Below the pieces are notes generated by a model. The model worked only from the letters and a program-made list of their open reading frames with translations, was not told the DNA's origin and made no database searches. 64,000 nt of DNA, from positions 682,001 through 746,000 of the forward strand of contig JAQQWL010000004.1 in the NCBI GenBank assembly GCA_038363925.1, in the 5' to 3' direction. This stretch comes from Apiospora phragmitis (Eukaryota > Ascomycota > Sordariomycetes > Amphisphaeriales > Apiosporaceae). The position numbers and the translations under genes are program-made. Positions within the stretch are counted from its first letter, which is position 1. Every line of letters begins with the position of its first letter. This document shows positions 23,108 through 34,078 of the stretch, piece after piece.

Positions 23108-23302
23108 AATTCGGAAAACTATCTTTCTACTTTTATGAGGTCGGCCTTCGAGTTTATCTTCGGCGTAGAGCCTATTGAAGAAATACTCACGGAACGGCGG
23201 CTTCAGGACGGCACGCCTCATCCCAAGAAGGCAATTGAGATGGGATGGGCGGACAGACCGAAGAGAAAGGCGGCACGAAAGACAAGAGCTGAGAAGGAGT
23301 AG
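23108..23302 (+). pseudogene. decayed fragment, unrecognised
   Basis: After an AT-rich stretch with stops (22830-23100), one frame reads FEFIFGVEPIEEILTERRLQ and then HPKKAIEMGWADRPKRKAARK, ending TAG at 23300. The composition is protein-like and basic at the end. I do not recognise the family; it may be the C-terminus of a longer RIP-damaged gene starting near 22800. Confidence 0.3.
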
Positions 23303-24526
23303 CAGAAAGGCTCAAGTGGCTCGGCGGTATGTTACACCTCTATCCCGTGCACACTTCCATGCTGAAGCTTACAGGTTTCTAGAAGCAGTTGCTGCAGGTT
23401 GGCAACAGCTCAGAGTAGATGGGCGATTTATTTCTGCCTTGCTGTAACGCTCTAGGAATTTGATAGGGTATAGCTGGTATGCAGGGGGGATTTTCTTGTT
23501 ATTAGGTTGTGATTTTGTTTGCTTCTCGGTTGTACTCTTCTCAGATTGTCAGTAGCTAGCTCGGCTTTGAATTCATTTTCCTATGTATATATGCTTCGAG
23601 TCTTCACCCCGCAGCCCCGCTATGTTTGGTCTCGGAACCCCTGTTGTCTTGTCTCCGGACCCCAGTCTGCCACCTTACTGGGCTAATCTATTAGTAGCGA
23701 AAACTAGATAAGATTCATCGGGCGACCCCTACCTGTATCTGCTCTAGGTGCCTTGCCACGTACCAAAGTACCCCCCCATGATACATCGTCACTCGCAGAC
23801 CTTTCTTGGCAGAAAACTAGCTGTCAGGTTCGCCACTAACGTTTGTACAGACACTTACACAATCTTCATCTTGATGATTGAAGGAGCCGAACTTGGGATT
23901 CATAGGAATTGAAGAGCAGCGATCGAGGCAACATCGTTCAAGAGATTTAGATAGCTAGAACCTTCGTGAATATTAAGGAAGTGATCCATCATATTTGCAC
24001 TAAGTCACGCGAATCCTGCGTGAAAGCCGCACAAGCTGATGGAGGATGCTTCCTGAGAAAGAAACTTGTAAGGTAAGGCATATTCGGCGACTCCGTGGAA
24101 TGGGAACGAAACGTCGGTCTACACTTGATTCATATCCTGATTATCTCCAGTCGCCTGATCCTGAGCTGACATTGACACCTGTGTCGTTGCTGCTGCTGTC
24201 GTGGCTTGGCTTCCTCATGCACCATGGCTCTTCAACAGCCCCTTACGAGGCTCTCCTTGCACCACCTAAATATTGTTATGGTCTGCTGGCCTTTTTGCAT
24301 GCCAGATGTGCCTTAGCTAAAGTTCAGTATTTAACTTGCGGTCTCTAACTAGGGAAACTCACATAGTGCAAGATGCTCGCTTCTTCCAGTTGCATATTTC
24401 TAGCTTCGTTGCTGCACTAAGTTGATATACTTGTTCCGGACTCCACTTCAGAACCCTCGTGAACGGGGCCATAGACATGGATAAAATGGCTAACTGCATG
24501 CCGAGGTTGAACCACCTCCCTATGTT
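23303..24526. other. intergenic, no gene seen
   Basis: A run of unsupported frames, including a plus frame at 24046-24348 with no recognisable feature. Confidence 0.35.
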
Positions 24527-25460
24527 TTAGAGCTCCTGGTCTTTTGGCCAAGGATGGAATGGTATTTCCCGAGTTGTATGCTCCACCTCCACAAAACCGG
24601 CCTGCTTGATCTGCTGGGTCTTTGTATCGGGGCGCACATCCATTGGCTGCTGGATTTGATCAAATGCAGCTCCATGAACCCACGTGCGGACCTTCGCATC
24701 GTCTGGCAAGCTATGGTCGGTACTGTAAGGCTGGAAGTCGATCTCAATGTGTTCGAAGACACCCGTGCCCGGCTTCAAGTGATTTCCGAAAATAATTAGC
24801 CTCTAGGGTACTATTCGACTAAACATTAGGAAGGGGCTCACTTAAAGATGTTCCGGTAAAGAGTATTCTAGTCCTTAATAGCACCTGCTAATATACGCAT
24901 ATAAATAAAGTTAAAAGAGTTGCACTCCACATCCTATTCGGGGTTGGTAATATCTCTTCGATGAAACCGGACATTAGGAGGGATGCTTTAAACTATGTCA
25001 GTCACTACTCACGTTATCCAGAAGGTATGAGGCTTACTATTGAGGCTGTATCAGATTTAGATCCCATCCAAGGATAATAGCATCTCGGTACTGCCTTTTC
25101 GAGCGTTAATATTTCAAGGACTTCATCTCGACGAGGTCCGATGCTCACTCTCCCATTTCATTGCACCAGATACCTGTACCGCAGCCAAGGTCGAGAATCT
25201 TGGTTCCACTATCGATCAGAAGCGGTCTCGAAGTTAAGCCGCGAAAAACCAGGTGAAGAACTTGTGGAATATATCCTGCTGATCTTGTTCTATCTGGTAT
25301 GCATTCATGTAAGCAGTGTGCTTATATCTGCTAGGGAAACATGCTTACGTCGTCAACTGGGCTTAAGCACTGGCCCCTTTTGAAGGTGCCATAGACCCGA
25401 CCGTGTTCAAAGTAGTAACCATGGTCATTAGTGACGTAGCTATGTGCATTTTGCGCCATG
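24527..25460 (-). pseudogene. LaeA/UMTA-like SAM methyltransferase, RIP-damaged
   Basis: From ATG 25460 exon 1 gives YYFEHGRVYGTFKRG, matching the ENGR.YH..R segment of LaeA-like methyltransferases. After an intron (GTAAGC donor) AYMNAYQIEQDQQDIFHKFF follows, then motif I, KILDLGCGTGIW. One T is missing in a T run near 25238 relative to the frame. Next are DAIILGWDLNLIQP, SIPPNVRFHRRDITNP-TAG-DVECNSFNFIYMRILAGAIKD-TAG-NTLYRNIF, then GVFEHIEIDFQPYS and QAGFVEVEH...FHPWP. The two TAGs replace expected Gln and Trp. Known: these enzymes regulate or tailor secondary metabolism. Inferred: inactive; no biosynthetic cluster is visible nearby. Confidence 0.75.
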
Positions 25461-26748
25461 TGCCTAGCGTAACGAGGTAAGATTTGAATTCGCAAAAAAT
25501 AAAAATAAAAGCTGGTGCAGTTACCGAGTGCGATGGATTTATCACAGGCAACAAGTCATCTGAAAAGGATGGGGTTTCCAACTTTTTATGTACGAAACGG
25601 CGTAGGTACCTGCTGGAACCAGCTATGTCGCAACTAAATTAGCTTTCCATAAATAAGTGGCTCCTTAGCAATCGCCGTCAGCGACCCCGCAGCCCTAACC
25701 TTAGATAGTACAGGCCTGAATTTTAGTAATTTACAGCTAGAGGAGCCCTGAAGAAATGGATCAACCGTGCTCCAGTTGGTACGCACAACGCCCATGCTCT
25801 CGATGTTCGAACAGGACGACTGGTCCCTGACCACTAACATCATAAACAGTATGACGACAAATAACCAGGCAGTTCTTACTGAACTTAGGTGAATCTCTTT
25901 ATTACTTTATTAATGATTCTGGCTATTAATGACAATAGGAAGCGTTGCCTTGCGTTGCTCTTTGTGACGGGACATTTAGGTTTCAGGCATGTTGGAAGGT
26001 GGTCAAGGCGTTCCGACAGTGGACTTTAGTGCCACATACAAAATTGTACTGTACGCAGCAGTCGGGTGTCGCTCCACTTGGAGCAACACAATCAATGAAT
26101 CACTGGAACAGCCCCATCAGCACAGCACCCATTCTGACACTCTTCATGGCGACACAGCTAAGTCAGGTGTTGCCCCTCAAGTTAGCGGGTCGACTCTTTC
26201 CAGGCCCTAAATATGCAATCGTATTGGAACCTAACAAGAATATTGCCCAGTCGCGCAGAGATGAACATCAAGTAAACGCTCCGATACTAGTAGCATCGTT
26301 TATCTTACCTTGCAAGCTCACACACAAGTTGCAGCCTATATTTCTTTTTTAGTAGTCAACTCTTGGATAGAACATGCCATTCCCGGTCAATCAGCCAGTA
26401 GTTCGCAGGCCGTCATGCATAGTGGGGGTACACGAACAGCGCAGACTAGTACCCTAAAATCAAGGTACCATTTGAACTGCGCAAGAGCCCCCAAGAATGT
26501 TCTATATGTTAATGGGTGAGGTTTTCCCAGATCCTCTCATTAATGTTGACCTCCGTACTGAACATACGGTCGAATAGAAGGTAGGAGAGTGAAGAAGCCA
26601 TTGACCGCTTTTCTTCTGAAGCGAGACCAAATACGTTGTTCTCGCGTACCTGGCATGCATAACGAAGATCTAGAGGCGGGGTGGGATGAATCCACAGATT
26701 GAATGCACTAGATCACTGTAGGCTTGTATCTACACATTGCCTAGAAGA
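25461..26748. other. intergenic, no gene seen
   Basis: Several frames of 60-135 codons occur on both strands but none has recognisable features, conserved composition or intron support. Confidence 0.35.
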
Positions 26749-26904
26749 GCCGTAACCCCTCGCAACACTCAGTGGACCCATTTAATTAAGCTGCACCTCA
26801 AAATTGTAACTGCACATTGGTTAGCAGGGTTGCTAATAGCCGTAACCCCTCGCAATGCTCAGTGGACCCATTCTAATTAGGCTGGCACTTAAAATATCAG
26901 CACA
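26749..26904 (+). repeat. imperfect direct repeat, 90-bp period
   Basis: The segment beginning GCCGTAACCCCTCGCAA at 26749 recurs at 26839, each copy continuing CTCAGTGGACCCATT and then TAATTA.GCTG(G)CAC.T.AAAAT. Two copies, about 65 bp each, differ by a few substitutions and small indels. It lies just upstream of the kinase-like gene start at 26953. Confidence 0.7.
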
Positions 26905-26952
26905 AGTAGAAGTCAATGCTTCATTGTTTACTACGACATTAATTTACGCATC

Positions 26953-29223
26953 ATGGCTGGACAAAGAAATGTAAATGAGCTGGAAAAATTACTGCGGGAG
27001 GCCGTAAGAGAACTACAGGAGGAGCGACAACGCGCCGAGAGAGAACTACAGGAGGAGCGACAACGCGCCGAGAGAGCAGCAACGTGCCGATACCTCAGAA
27101 GAACAGACACGACGAACAACATTAGACGAATACATCGCCGCTTGCCATACCTCCGTATTCTCTAGATTCGCCATCGAACCAGACCCGAAGCTAACGTCGA
27201 GGGGTCCCATCACCAATCCACGTGATAAGCGGTGTCCGGAAAATCTGAGGCCATGGCCCGACTTCCTCGAGCAGCAAAGAATCGTCTTCGGCACACTCTA
27301 CGATACCTTCCCTACCGAGAGCCGTTATTTCGAGAACCGGAACTTCCTGGCCGGCCTGGGGAACAGGATCTCGCGGCGGCCGATCGCGGACGAGAAGACC
27401 CTCGAATATTTTCTACATAATAGCGTGGAGGATCCGGTTAGGGCCATCCTAGAACAACTCAAGGTGGAAGAGGTCGGCAGCGTCTACTAAATTGGAGATG
27501 GCATCATCTTTAAGAACTATCCTCACGCTATTAGTGATGTCGCTAAGGAGGTTGTGGCAAGAGAAATTCCAGCATCACCGCCTCGGACACCGAACCACCG
27601 ACGCGATCTCCACCGGCTACGACTAGATCAGATCTGTGTTTACCGAGCCGACAGCTCCACGTTAGCACCGCGTGACATGGTCTATGTTTACGAGTATAAG
27701 CCGCTTCACAAGCTAACCGCTCCGCACTTGCGTATAAGGCTTCGGGCCATGAACATCTATAAGGAAGTGGTAAACCGGAAACTGATACCGACCTCTGCAG
27801 ACCCTAACGCGCGCTTTTAATACCACGCAGAGAAGCTAGTAGCATCTGCTATTACGTAGACCTATTACTATATGATAAAAAGTGGTCTTGAGTATGGCCT
27901 ACTAACTACGGGCGAAACGACTATGTTTCTTAAAGTCGATTAAGCCGAACCCTAAACTCTCTACTATTATTTAGCGGAACCTGGTCTAGAGGTATTAGCT
28001 TATCCGAATAATATTAATATCTGCTCGGCTATCGGTCAATACTTAGCGTTCACACTAATAGCTCTCGGGGCGCCTAGCGAACATCGGCAGTACGGGCAAG
28101 AAGAGCGCCAGAAAGCTATGCGTAGCCTTAAGACCTGGGCTAGGATTTCGAAGTAACATTACGTTCTGTTCCAGAAAATGAACGGTCGGCATCACCGGAA
28201 AACTCGTCTTGCTATATACCTATAACCTATAAAGAGGTCGATCGCTTACCGCGCCGCTCACCGCACTTACTCCGTCGAAGGAGACGTCGATCTACTAATG
28301 GGCTGCCTGAGGGACAGTCGAGAAGGGGTCAGCCGGAATCATCCGACGATAATGAAGCAGCACCAAAGCCACCGGATACCCCCACTCCCGCGGGACGAGA
28401 AGGGGTTCGGCGCAGCCAACGCCTGGCGCATCGGCCTCGTCCAGAAGGAAGTGGCGTGCAGGAGCAGCCATACTGCACCCAAAGATGCCTTTCGGGGCTG
28501 ATCCAAGGAGGGTTCCTGGATTCGAAATGCCCGAACGTGACGCTTCACCGCAAGAGTGACGCTGGCAAACATAAACGTCATCCGATCAATTATGCAGAGT
28601 GGATTCGTCTCCTCCGAGAACAGCTAAAGTAGTCTCTTAACGACGGGATCACGCCGCTAGCCGAAGGTGGTGCTCGGAGTGTACTATTTAAAGTAACCCT
28701 CCTCGCCTATGGCTACACCTTTGTCAGCAAAGGTACCGTGCAGGCTTTTGTCAAGGACCTCAAGCACGAGGCTGCCGTCTATCAGCGGCTCAGGCCCGTC
28801 CAAGGTGTATACGTGCCCCTGTTTCTGGGCGCTATTAACCTCCGGTCCATGAGCAAAATTTATTACTACGACCATCGAGTCTATGTTGTGCATATGACAT
28901 TCCTATCTTGGGGTGGTTCTAGTATTCCGCATTGGGCGGAGCACGGTCAGCAATCTCTCCAAGATGAGGCTTTTCGGGCCCTACAGGCCCTACACTACGA
29001 GGGGGTGATTCACCGGGATGTGCGATGGGCGAATATGCTGTTCAATCCTGACACGAATGGCGTTATGCTAATTGACTTTGAACGGGCTTCACTGCTCCAA
29101 CCGACTCGACGTCCGCTGGCGCAGTTGGTGCCGAACAAGCGAAAACGCAGGCCAGGCAGAACAGACCTCAGAAAGACCGCCCACAAGCCAGGAAATGGAA
29201 AGGGACATGGGTTGGACATTTGA
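26953..29223 (+). pseudogene. large fungal kinase-like protein, RIP- and frameshift-damaged
   Basis: The ATG at 26953 opens a coiled coil with a duplicated unit (ELQEERQRAER twice). A slip in a GAGAGA run near 27075 changes frame; the new frame carries CHTSVFSRFAIEPD, NLRPWPDFLEQQRIVF, SVEDPVRAIL, VYEYKPLHKLT, YYYMIKSGLEYGLLTTGET and AIGQYLAFTLIAL, a conserved fungal kinase-like N-domain. At least seven stops fall there (first at 27488-27490), mostly where Gln fits. A second frame change near 28280 leads to CTQRCLSGLIQGG, then the kinase lobe: YGYTFVSKGTVQAF, GVIHRDVRWANMLF (catalytic loop HRD) and MLIDFERA (DFG-like). The gene ends at 29223. Known: this family pairs a fungal-specific N-domain with a divergent protein kinase fold. 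Inactive as it stands. Confidence 0.7.
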
Positions 29224-29282
29224 GGAAGACATTTCGAGAATGAAAACTGTATTCTTGAAGCAGGCATGATATAAAGCAGGAC

Positions 29283-29600
29283 ATGATAGATCTGCCAGCA
29301 GTTAGATATGTAGTGATTTGTGAATCCGCCGTCTCGGATGACGCGTTGACCGAGCGCGACCGTGTTCTTTGTACTTGCTACGTCTGTAGAATATATCAAG
29401 TCGTAGCTACCTCTAGCAGGTTCGACGCACCGACTCACCACTATGCGACTGCGTGCGGCGATCGGCAAACGGTCCGACACGTGCTGCTCCACTGCAACAA
29501 ATATAATACATTTAGATAGGAGATATGGTCGTCTGCTAGGTCCGGCTGGAAGGCCCCCAGGCCTCCGACAACCACTAGGGCGATCTGGGTATCCCGACGA
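29283..29600 (+). mobile_element. Tad-like LINE 3'-end remnant
   Basis: A frame reads PTHHYATACGDRQTVRHVLLHCNKYNTFR-TAG-EIW. The pattern C...T..HVLL.C..Y...R..W is the Cys/His motif at the C-terminal end of Tad-clade LINE polyproteins (after the RNase H domain). One TAG (29517-29519) and another downstream (about 29640) break it. No reverse transcriptase is left, so this is only a 5'-truncated tail directly behind the kinase-like gene. Confidence 0.55.
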
Positions 29601-29705
29601 GTTAAAATCGCCGCCATACTTACTCCGGGAGGGGCCTTCTAGGAGGCTTCACTCGATCGGCAGTGGAGACGAGCCCCTCTCCAGGAGCCCCCAAAGGAGC
29701 CCCCG

Positions 29706-29743
29706 AGAGGGCCCCTTCGGGCAAGAGCCCCCGAAGGGGCCCT
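29706..29743. other. GC-rich perfect hairpin
   Basis: Arms 29706-29720 (GAGGGCCCCTTCGGG) and 29729-29743 are exact reverse complements around an 8-nt loop. It sits in a C/G-rich block (29660-29760) behind the LINE tail. Confidence 0.7.
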
Positions 29744-29800
29744 CTGGAGGCGACCCTCTTCCCAACTGAACGCGGTGAATAGTAGACCCAATCAGGCTTG

Positions 29801-30553
29801 ATTAGCCACCATCAACACGATGAAGCCATAAGCGATGATGCAAACGATCACGACGACCCTGACAAGGCTATCAAATTCTGCCCCCACGAAAGCTGTTCAT
29901 CGTTAAAACCCTTTCCAACTGCACAGGGACTTCGCCGACATTTTGCAACACGTAATTATTCTTCACCTCAATTGCCTTGTCCACTCTGTAACACATAGGA
30001 TACAGATGTTGAGTGTAACGATGTGTGTGTGGTCTGTCACAAGCTATACAAGTTATCGAGCGAGTTCATCAGCCACGCCAAATTGAGCCATCGAGACGTA
30101 AGTGGCTTAAAAGCGACTTATATGCGAACGAGGTCTCAGGAACTTCAGGATGAAAGCACCCGACAGTTATACCGTGCAAAAGGCGCTTACTTGAAGAGAC
30201 GGATCGAAGAGGCAAATATTGTGCCACACTTGCCACCACCTCGCAAACGCAGATTGGGTGAGCGCTTTTCAACCGACGCCGACCATGAACGGTCAATGCC
30301 TGCCGCCTCCACGATCAATGTGATTGAGAACTCTTCTGCGGTACGAAATTTCTACAATGCGACTGAGACCAACTACCATAACCAAGCCGATCCCCCTTTA
30401 ATACACTACGATGGCGTCACACAGAAGCTTCAACCAGGCCCCGGGTTAGAATCCATTCAAAGTGGAAGATTCGACCCGCAGATCACACGGATAACGAATT
30501 GGGAAGCAGGTTGGGAGCTAAATTTGGATCAGATGTTGGACGGTTTTCTTTAG
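29801..30553 (+). pseudogene. C2H2 zinc-finger protein with one TAG
   Basis: The frame contains KFCPHESCSSLKPFPTAQG-LRRHF and CPLCN, then a TAG at 29996-29998, then CNDVCVVCHKLYKLSSEFISH-AKLSH: two C2H2-type fingers of the fungal RHY.TH style. A basic linker (PPPRKRRLGERF) and a C-terminus ending LDQMLDGFL follow. The stop fits Trp or Gln to TAG. No ATG precedes the first finger in frame; an intron acceptor near 29808 or an upstream exon is possible. The stop codon at 30551-30553 overlaps the stop of the convergent gene. Confidence 0.55.
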
Positions 30554-31304
30554 GCTATGTCTTTGTCGATAATTTCATAATTGATCTCAATGGTCGACTG
30601 TGTCTCCTCGATTTTCTTTTGCAAACTCTCTTCTACCTTCAGCTTAGGCCAACCCCCAAGTGCATCAGTTGCCACCAAGGCGTGCTTGATTACGTTTCCA
30701 CGATCGATGGTACGGAAGAGTCGAGCGTCGAGGATTATCCTACGAAAACTGAGTCAGGACTTGTAGCTTCGATAGAGATGATCACATACATAGCCCCATT
30801 AGGGTAATCTCTCTCCACCGCAATGCAGCCGGCGTCCTCAAGTGCTGCCCGTGTTGTTTGAGGTAACCCACGGTTGCGCACTCCGTCCAGTAGAGGTAGA
30901 TCATGTAGGTGTGAGCCCTGATAATAAATGTACCCGAGACCCTTTTTCCAGTGCAAAGACCAGCAAGATTCGGAGGCCAGCCTCTTTGCCGCCAGTTCTC
31001 CAGCCTTCAATATAGCCGGGCCATGCGTTATACTTTAGCCAATGTCCAAGCTTGCAAGGCCCTAGAAGGGATTTTGCAATTCTTTCTATACGCTGAGAAG
31101 CGTTAGTTAGTTGTTGTAGAACTACTCGATGTGCCATACCGGATTATGAAGGATGCGGTTGAGAAAGTCGAGGCCAGGTGATGATAACAGATTTCCCTTC
31201 ACCACCTCCCCAACAAGGCGGCCTGCATCCTGAATGTTTAGATCGAGGTATCCTTTCTCAAGCAACTCTGATTCATCTGCTTCCAGTGGCGCTTCTAGTG
31301 ACAT
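30550..31304 (-). pseudogene. phytanoyl-CoA dioxygenase (PhyH)-like protein, frameshifted
   Basis: ATG at 31304 gives MSLEAPLEADESELLEKGYLDL, a typical PhyH-like start, then DFLNRILHNPVWHIE. An intron with CTAAC branch and CTCAG acceptor (about 31109) leads to CKLGHWLKYNAWPGYIEGW and LRILLVFALEKG. One extra base in a GGG run near 30953 shifts the frame; the other frame continues GYIYYQGSHLHDLPL, TTRAALEDAGCIAVERDYPNGAM. A second intron (GTATGT...TTTCGTAG) joins IILDARLFRTIDRG and the end at 30550. Known: PhyH proteins are Fe(II)/2-oxoglutarate oxygenases. Only one indel separates this from an open gene; exon 1/2 junction is uncertain (VWHIE looks coding). Confidence 0.55.
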
Positions 31305-32650
31305 CGTAGGTAACACCAGCAATAGGGGGAATGTTCTGTTGGGCAAGAAATTATTTGCGCCTCGTATTGAAGATTGATGATGATCACAATTTTGCCCCGC
31401 CGGAATATCATATTTTCCATTACCCGGATTCTCTCACTCCTTCTGAAAGTTTGCAAATCTAGCTCCGTAATCTTCCGTACTCGCGCAACATGATAAAATC
31501 TGCCGCAGGGATCAAGCGTCATCCTATTCCCGTGTCCCATCTGTGCATGTCGAGGGATCATGCATCATCCTCCCCGCTAAAATCTGCCACAGGGATCAAG
31601 CGTCATCCTACTCCTCCGCGTCCCATCTGAGCATGTCGCATGGATCACGAATCATCCTACCTCTATTGAACTCAGCCGCAGGGATCACGCGAATTTCGAT
31701 GCATAAGCTATCATTATACTAACACTAGTCCTCCAGTTACACGTATATCTATATCCAGGTAAATTGGCTCCAATGGGTGACATAGGAGGTCGTTCTTATC
31801 AGCCTTCGATCGGCCAGTGCTCTTGAATTTATCCCAGACAAAGTTGGAACCGATTCAGATAATGGGACCTGAACAATGTATCACATAAGCTATCAAGCTG
31901 GTAGGATTGGGCAGAAACGAATATTTTGTCCAGTATAACGCCATTATGCAGGCCATCGGGGTTCGCAGCCTCGACCAAGCTGACCCTGGTGCCTGCATCT
32001 AAGACGATGTGCAATAACGGATGTGTTCCATAATTGCCATGGCAAGCAGGCCAACGGATAACCTGCTTGACATACCGAAGGTGACTTCGGGATACAGGTA
32101 TATGTGACTCCATGGGGATTTGCAAGGTAACTAATTTCGAGCTCCCCTGACCGCCGCCATAGGAGGCTACAGCTTAGGTGGAATCCCGTTTTGATCGAGC
32201 AGCATATGCATGGCCGCATCACATTGAGCCCGGTGGCATTCTTCCCCGGATCGTGATGTATATTTGAACAGCTCGGCTAATGGCAACTGAGGATAGAGAC
32301 ATGACTGTTGCTCACAGAGTTTGGCCAATGCCAAGGTCTTCACGGCCTTCTCTCACGCATATGAGGTTGGTTCTCCTTGACCCATACCGTATCGAGCCTC
32401 CAAATTCTCGGATCTTTCCCCGGCGACGTTGGAGTATGATACACCTATTAGATAGTTGTTTCCCTTTCAGATCTAGCCGGACATCCCAGCTCGGAACAGC
32501 ATGCAGCTGAGTGCACATATGGTAATAACGAGACGATGGCGCGCGAATGGAGCGGCCCGAAAGGGCCCCAATGGGTATATATATTACCCTGTCTCTGCTT
32601 TCAGGACGAGATAAATCTTTGAAGAGTTCAACCTACTCAACCTCTTGTAT
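31305..32650. other. no firm gene; repeated short phrases
   Basis: Minus-strand frames (for example 32125-31829) are unsupported. Around 31490-31690 a phrase of the type CTGCCGCAGGGATCAAGCGTCATCCTA...CATGTCG recurs about three times at roughly 70-75-bp spacing, a decayed short tandem repeat. Confidence 0.4.
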
Positions 32651-32999
32651 GAACATTTTCAAACAAACTCTGGACCAGCAGTATGTACCTCCTTGAATTC
32701 TCTTATACCATTGGGCAATAATACTAATTGTCCATTACTAAAGCATCATTAGCAGCACTTCAAATCCATACCGTTCTCTTACAGAGCCTCAGTCATCATG
32801 CCAGGCAAGTCTATCTCCACTGTGGTGAGCATATTCCTGACACAGCTTCCCATCAGACCCTCCGCCCAGCACCGATTCAACCAACACTGGAAAGGGGCAA
32901 GGTGGTGGTACATCTACAGCGGTAAAAGCAGGTTCAATGCAAACACTCGTCAAGGGTCAGAACAGTGGCACTATTCTCACTGTTCCCCCTAAGAAGTGA
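32643..32999 (+). CDS. small Ser/Thr/Gly-rich gene, copy 1
   Basis: Possible exon 1 at ATG 32650 (MNIFKQTLDQ) ends in a strong GTATGT donor with TACTAAT branch. The final exon, in the frame SDPPPSTDSTNTGKG, goes on TAVKAGSMQTLVKG and ends TVPPKK-TGA at 32997-32999. Between them CAG|GCAAGT followed by CCTGACACAG looks like a GC-AG intron. Exon phases do not join cleanly in my reading, so the model is tentative. Related to 33270-33479. Confidence 0.35.
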
Positions 33000-33269
33000 T
33001 TATTGCATGCGTTTTGGACTGAGGCCAGCAGCATCTGCCAACTCGTTCCTATGTATCTCAGCATCTGTTCGAGTTACCCTTTTCAACTCAATGATATACA
33101 TCATACTTGTCTTTCTACTCATTTATGTGTACATCCCAGACGTGTTTCAATCCCGTACATGGCCCTGCTAGGCAGTGTTATAACTTCTATAATGTCTATT
33201 TGCAAAATGGTCACCTTGTTATGAATGTGTACAATCCAGCTGCGAGTAAGGAGGTCATCGCAGTGTTCC

Positions 33270-33479
33270 ATAATTCGGGTCGTCATAATTCCATTATGCC
33301 AAGCAAGTCTATCCCCATCTTGGTGAACACATCACTGACACAGCTTCCTCATCAGACCCTCCACCGAGCACCAACACCTTTGGAAGGGGCAAGCTACTGG
33401 TGAAACTTCCACTGAGAGTTCGGGATCGATGCAAGCATTAGTGATCAAGTCACAAGGAGGAACTATCCCTAAGAAATGA
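33270..33479 (+). pseudogene. small Ser/Thr/Gly-rich gene, copy 2 (diverged)
   Basis: DNA and protein resemble copy 1: SMQALVIKSQGGTIPKK-TGA here against SMQTLVKGQ..GTILTVPPKK in copy 1, and the same GCAAGTCTATC and CTGACACAGCTTCC blocks upstream. A small indel separates SDPPPSTNTFG from KGQATGETST. No separate start is clear, so it is probably a decayed duplicate about 480 bp downstream. Confidence 0.45.
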
Positions 33480-33818
33480 TGTGATGGCCCTTTATTTGTC
33501 AGGCTTGTCCCGTGGGACACATAGGTTTCCGCACAGCTACTAAAGGCTAGCTTACAAGTAGGTCTGCCAATGAGTGTGAAATCATGCACTGCATCTTGTT
33601 TGTCGGATAATCAATTCGCCGAATTTTGAAAATGGAAACGAATTCCTCTTGCGGACCCGCCAATTGCGACCACTCTGAGGGGAAGAACGAAACTTCAATT
33701 TGACCTGCTATTTTTCTGATAAAAATCGCCGTCTTCTGCTTGCTTAGGATTCTGTACGTCTTTGTCTTTGTTGCACGCTGAGCGATTTTCTTTCCCACGG
33801 ACTCTAATATATGCCTAC

Positions 33819-34078
33819 ATGGCATTCGTCACGGCCCTAAAAGCATCAGAGGCTTTGCAAAGGTTGCTTACAGAGACGGCCAACTTCACTTTCGAAGAAG
33901 ATGATTATGAAAAACCCGAGGGACTCGAACCGGGTGTCGATGCTGACCGGCTCAAGTAAGAGCCGTCCGAAAGATTTGTGCCTCTTACCAACCAGATTGG
34001 AAAGGATCTTGTAAGTATTGCTATCATGACAGGCGGATTTAGCTGACTAACAAGGCGCCTCGGATGCAGAACCTTAGC
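33819..34078 (+). pseudogene. small hypothetical gene with one TAA
   Basis: ATG 33819 opens MAFVTALKASEALQRLL, then TFEEDDYEKPEGLEP. A TAA at 33957-33959 precedes EPSERFVPLTNQIGKDL at a GTAAGT donor whose intron has a GCTGACTAAC branch. The stop fits CAA-to-TAA. The downstream exon runs into frames overlapping the antisense gene and is unresolved. Family unknown. Confidence 0.35.

Noticed and set aside
32280..32518. Overlapping short frames on both strands
   Set aside because: Neither has protein features; likely chance openness of the same stretch.
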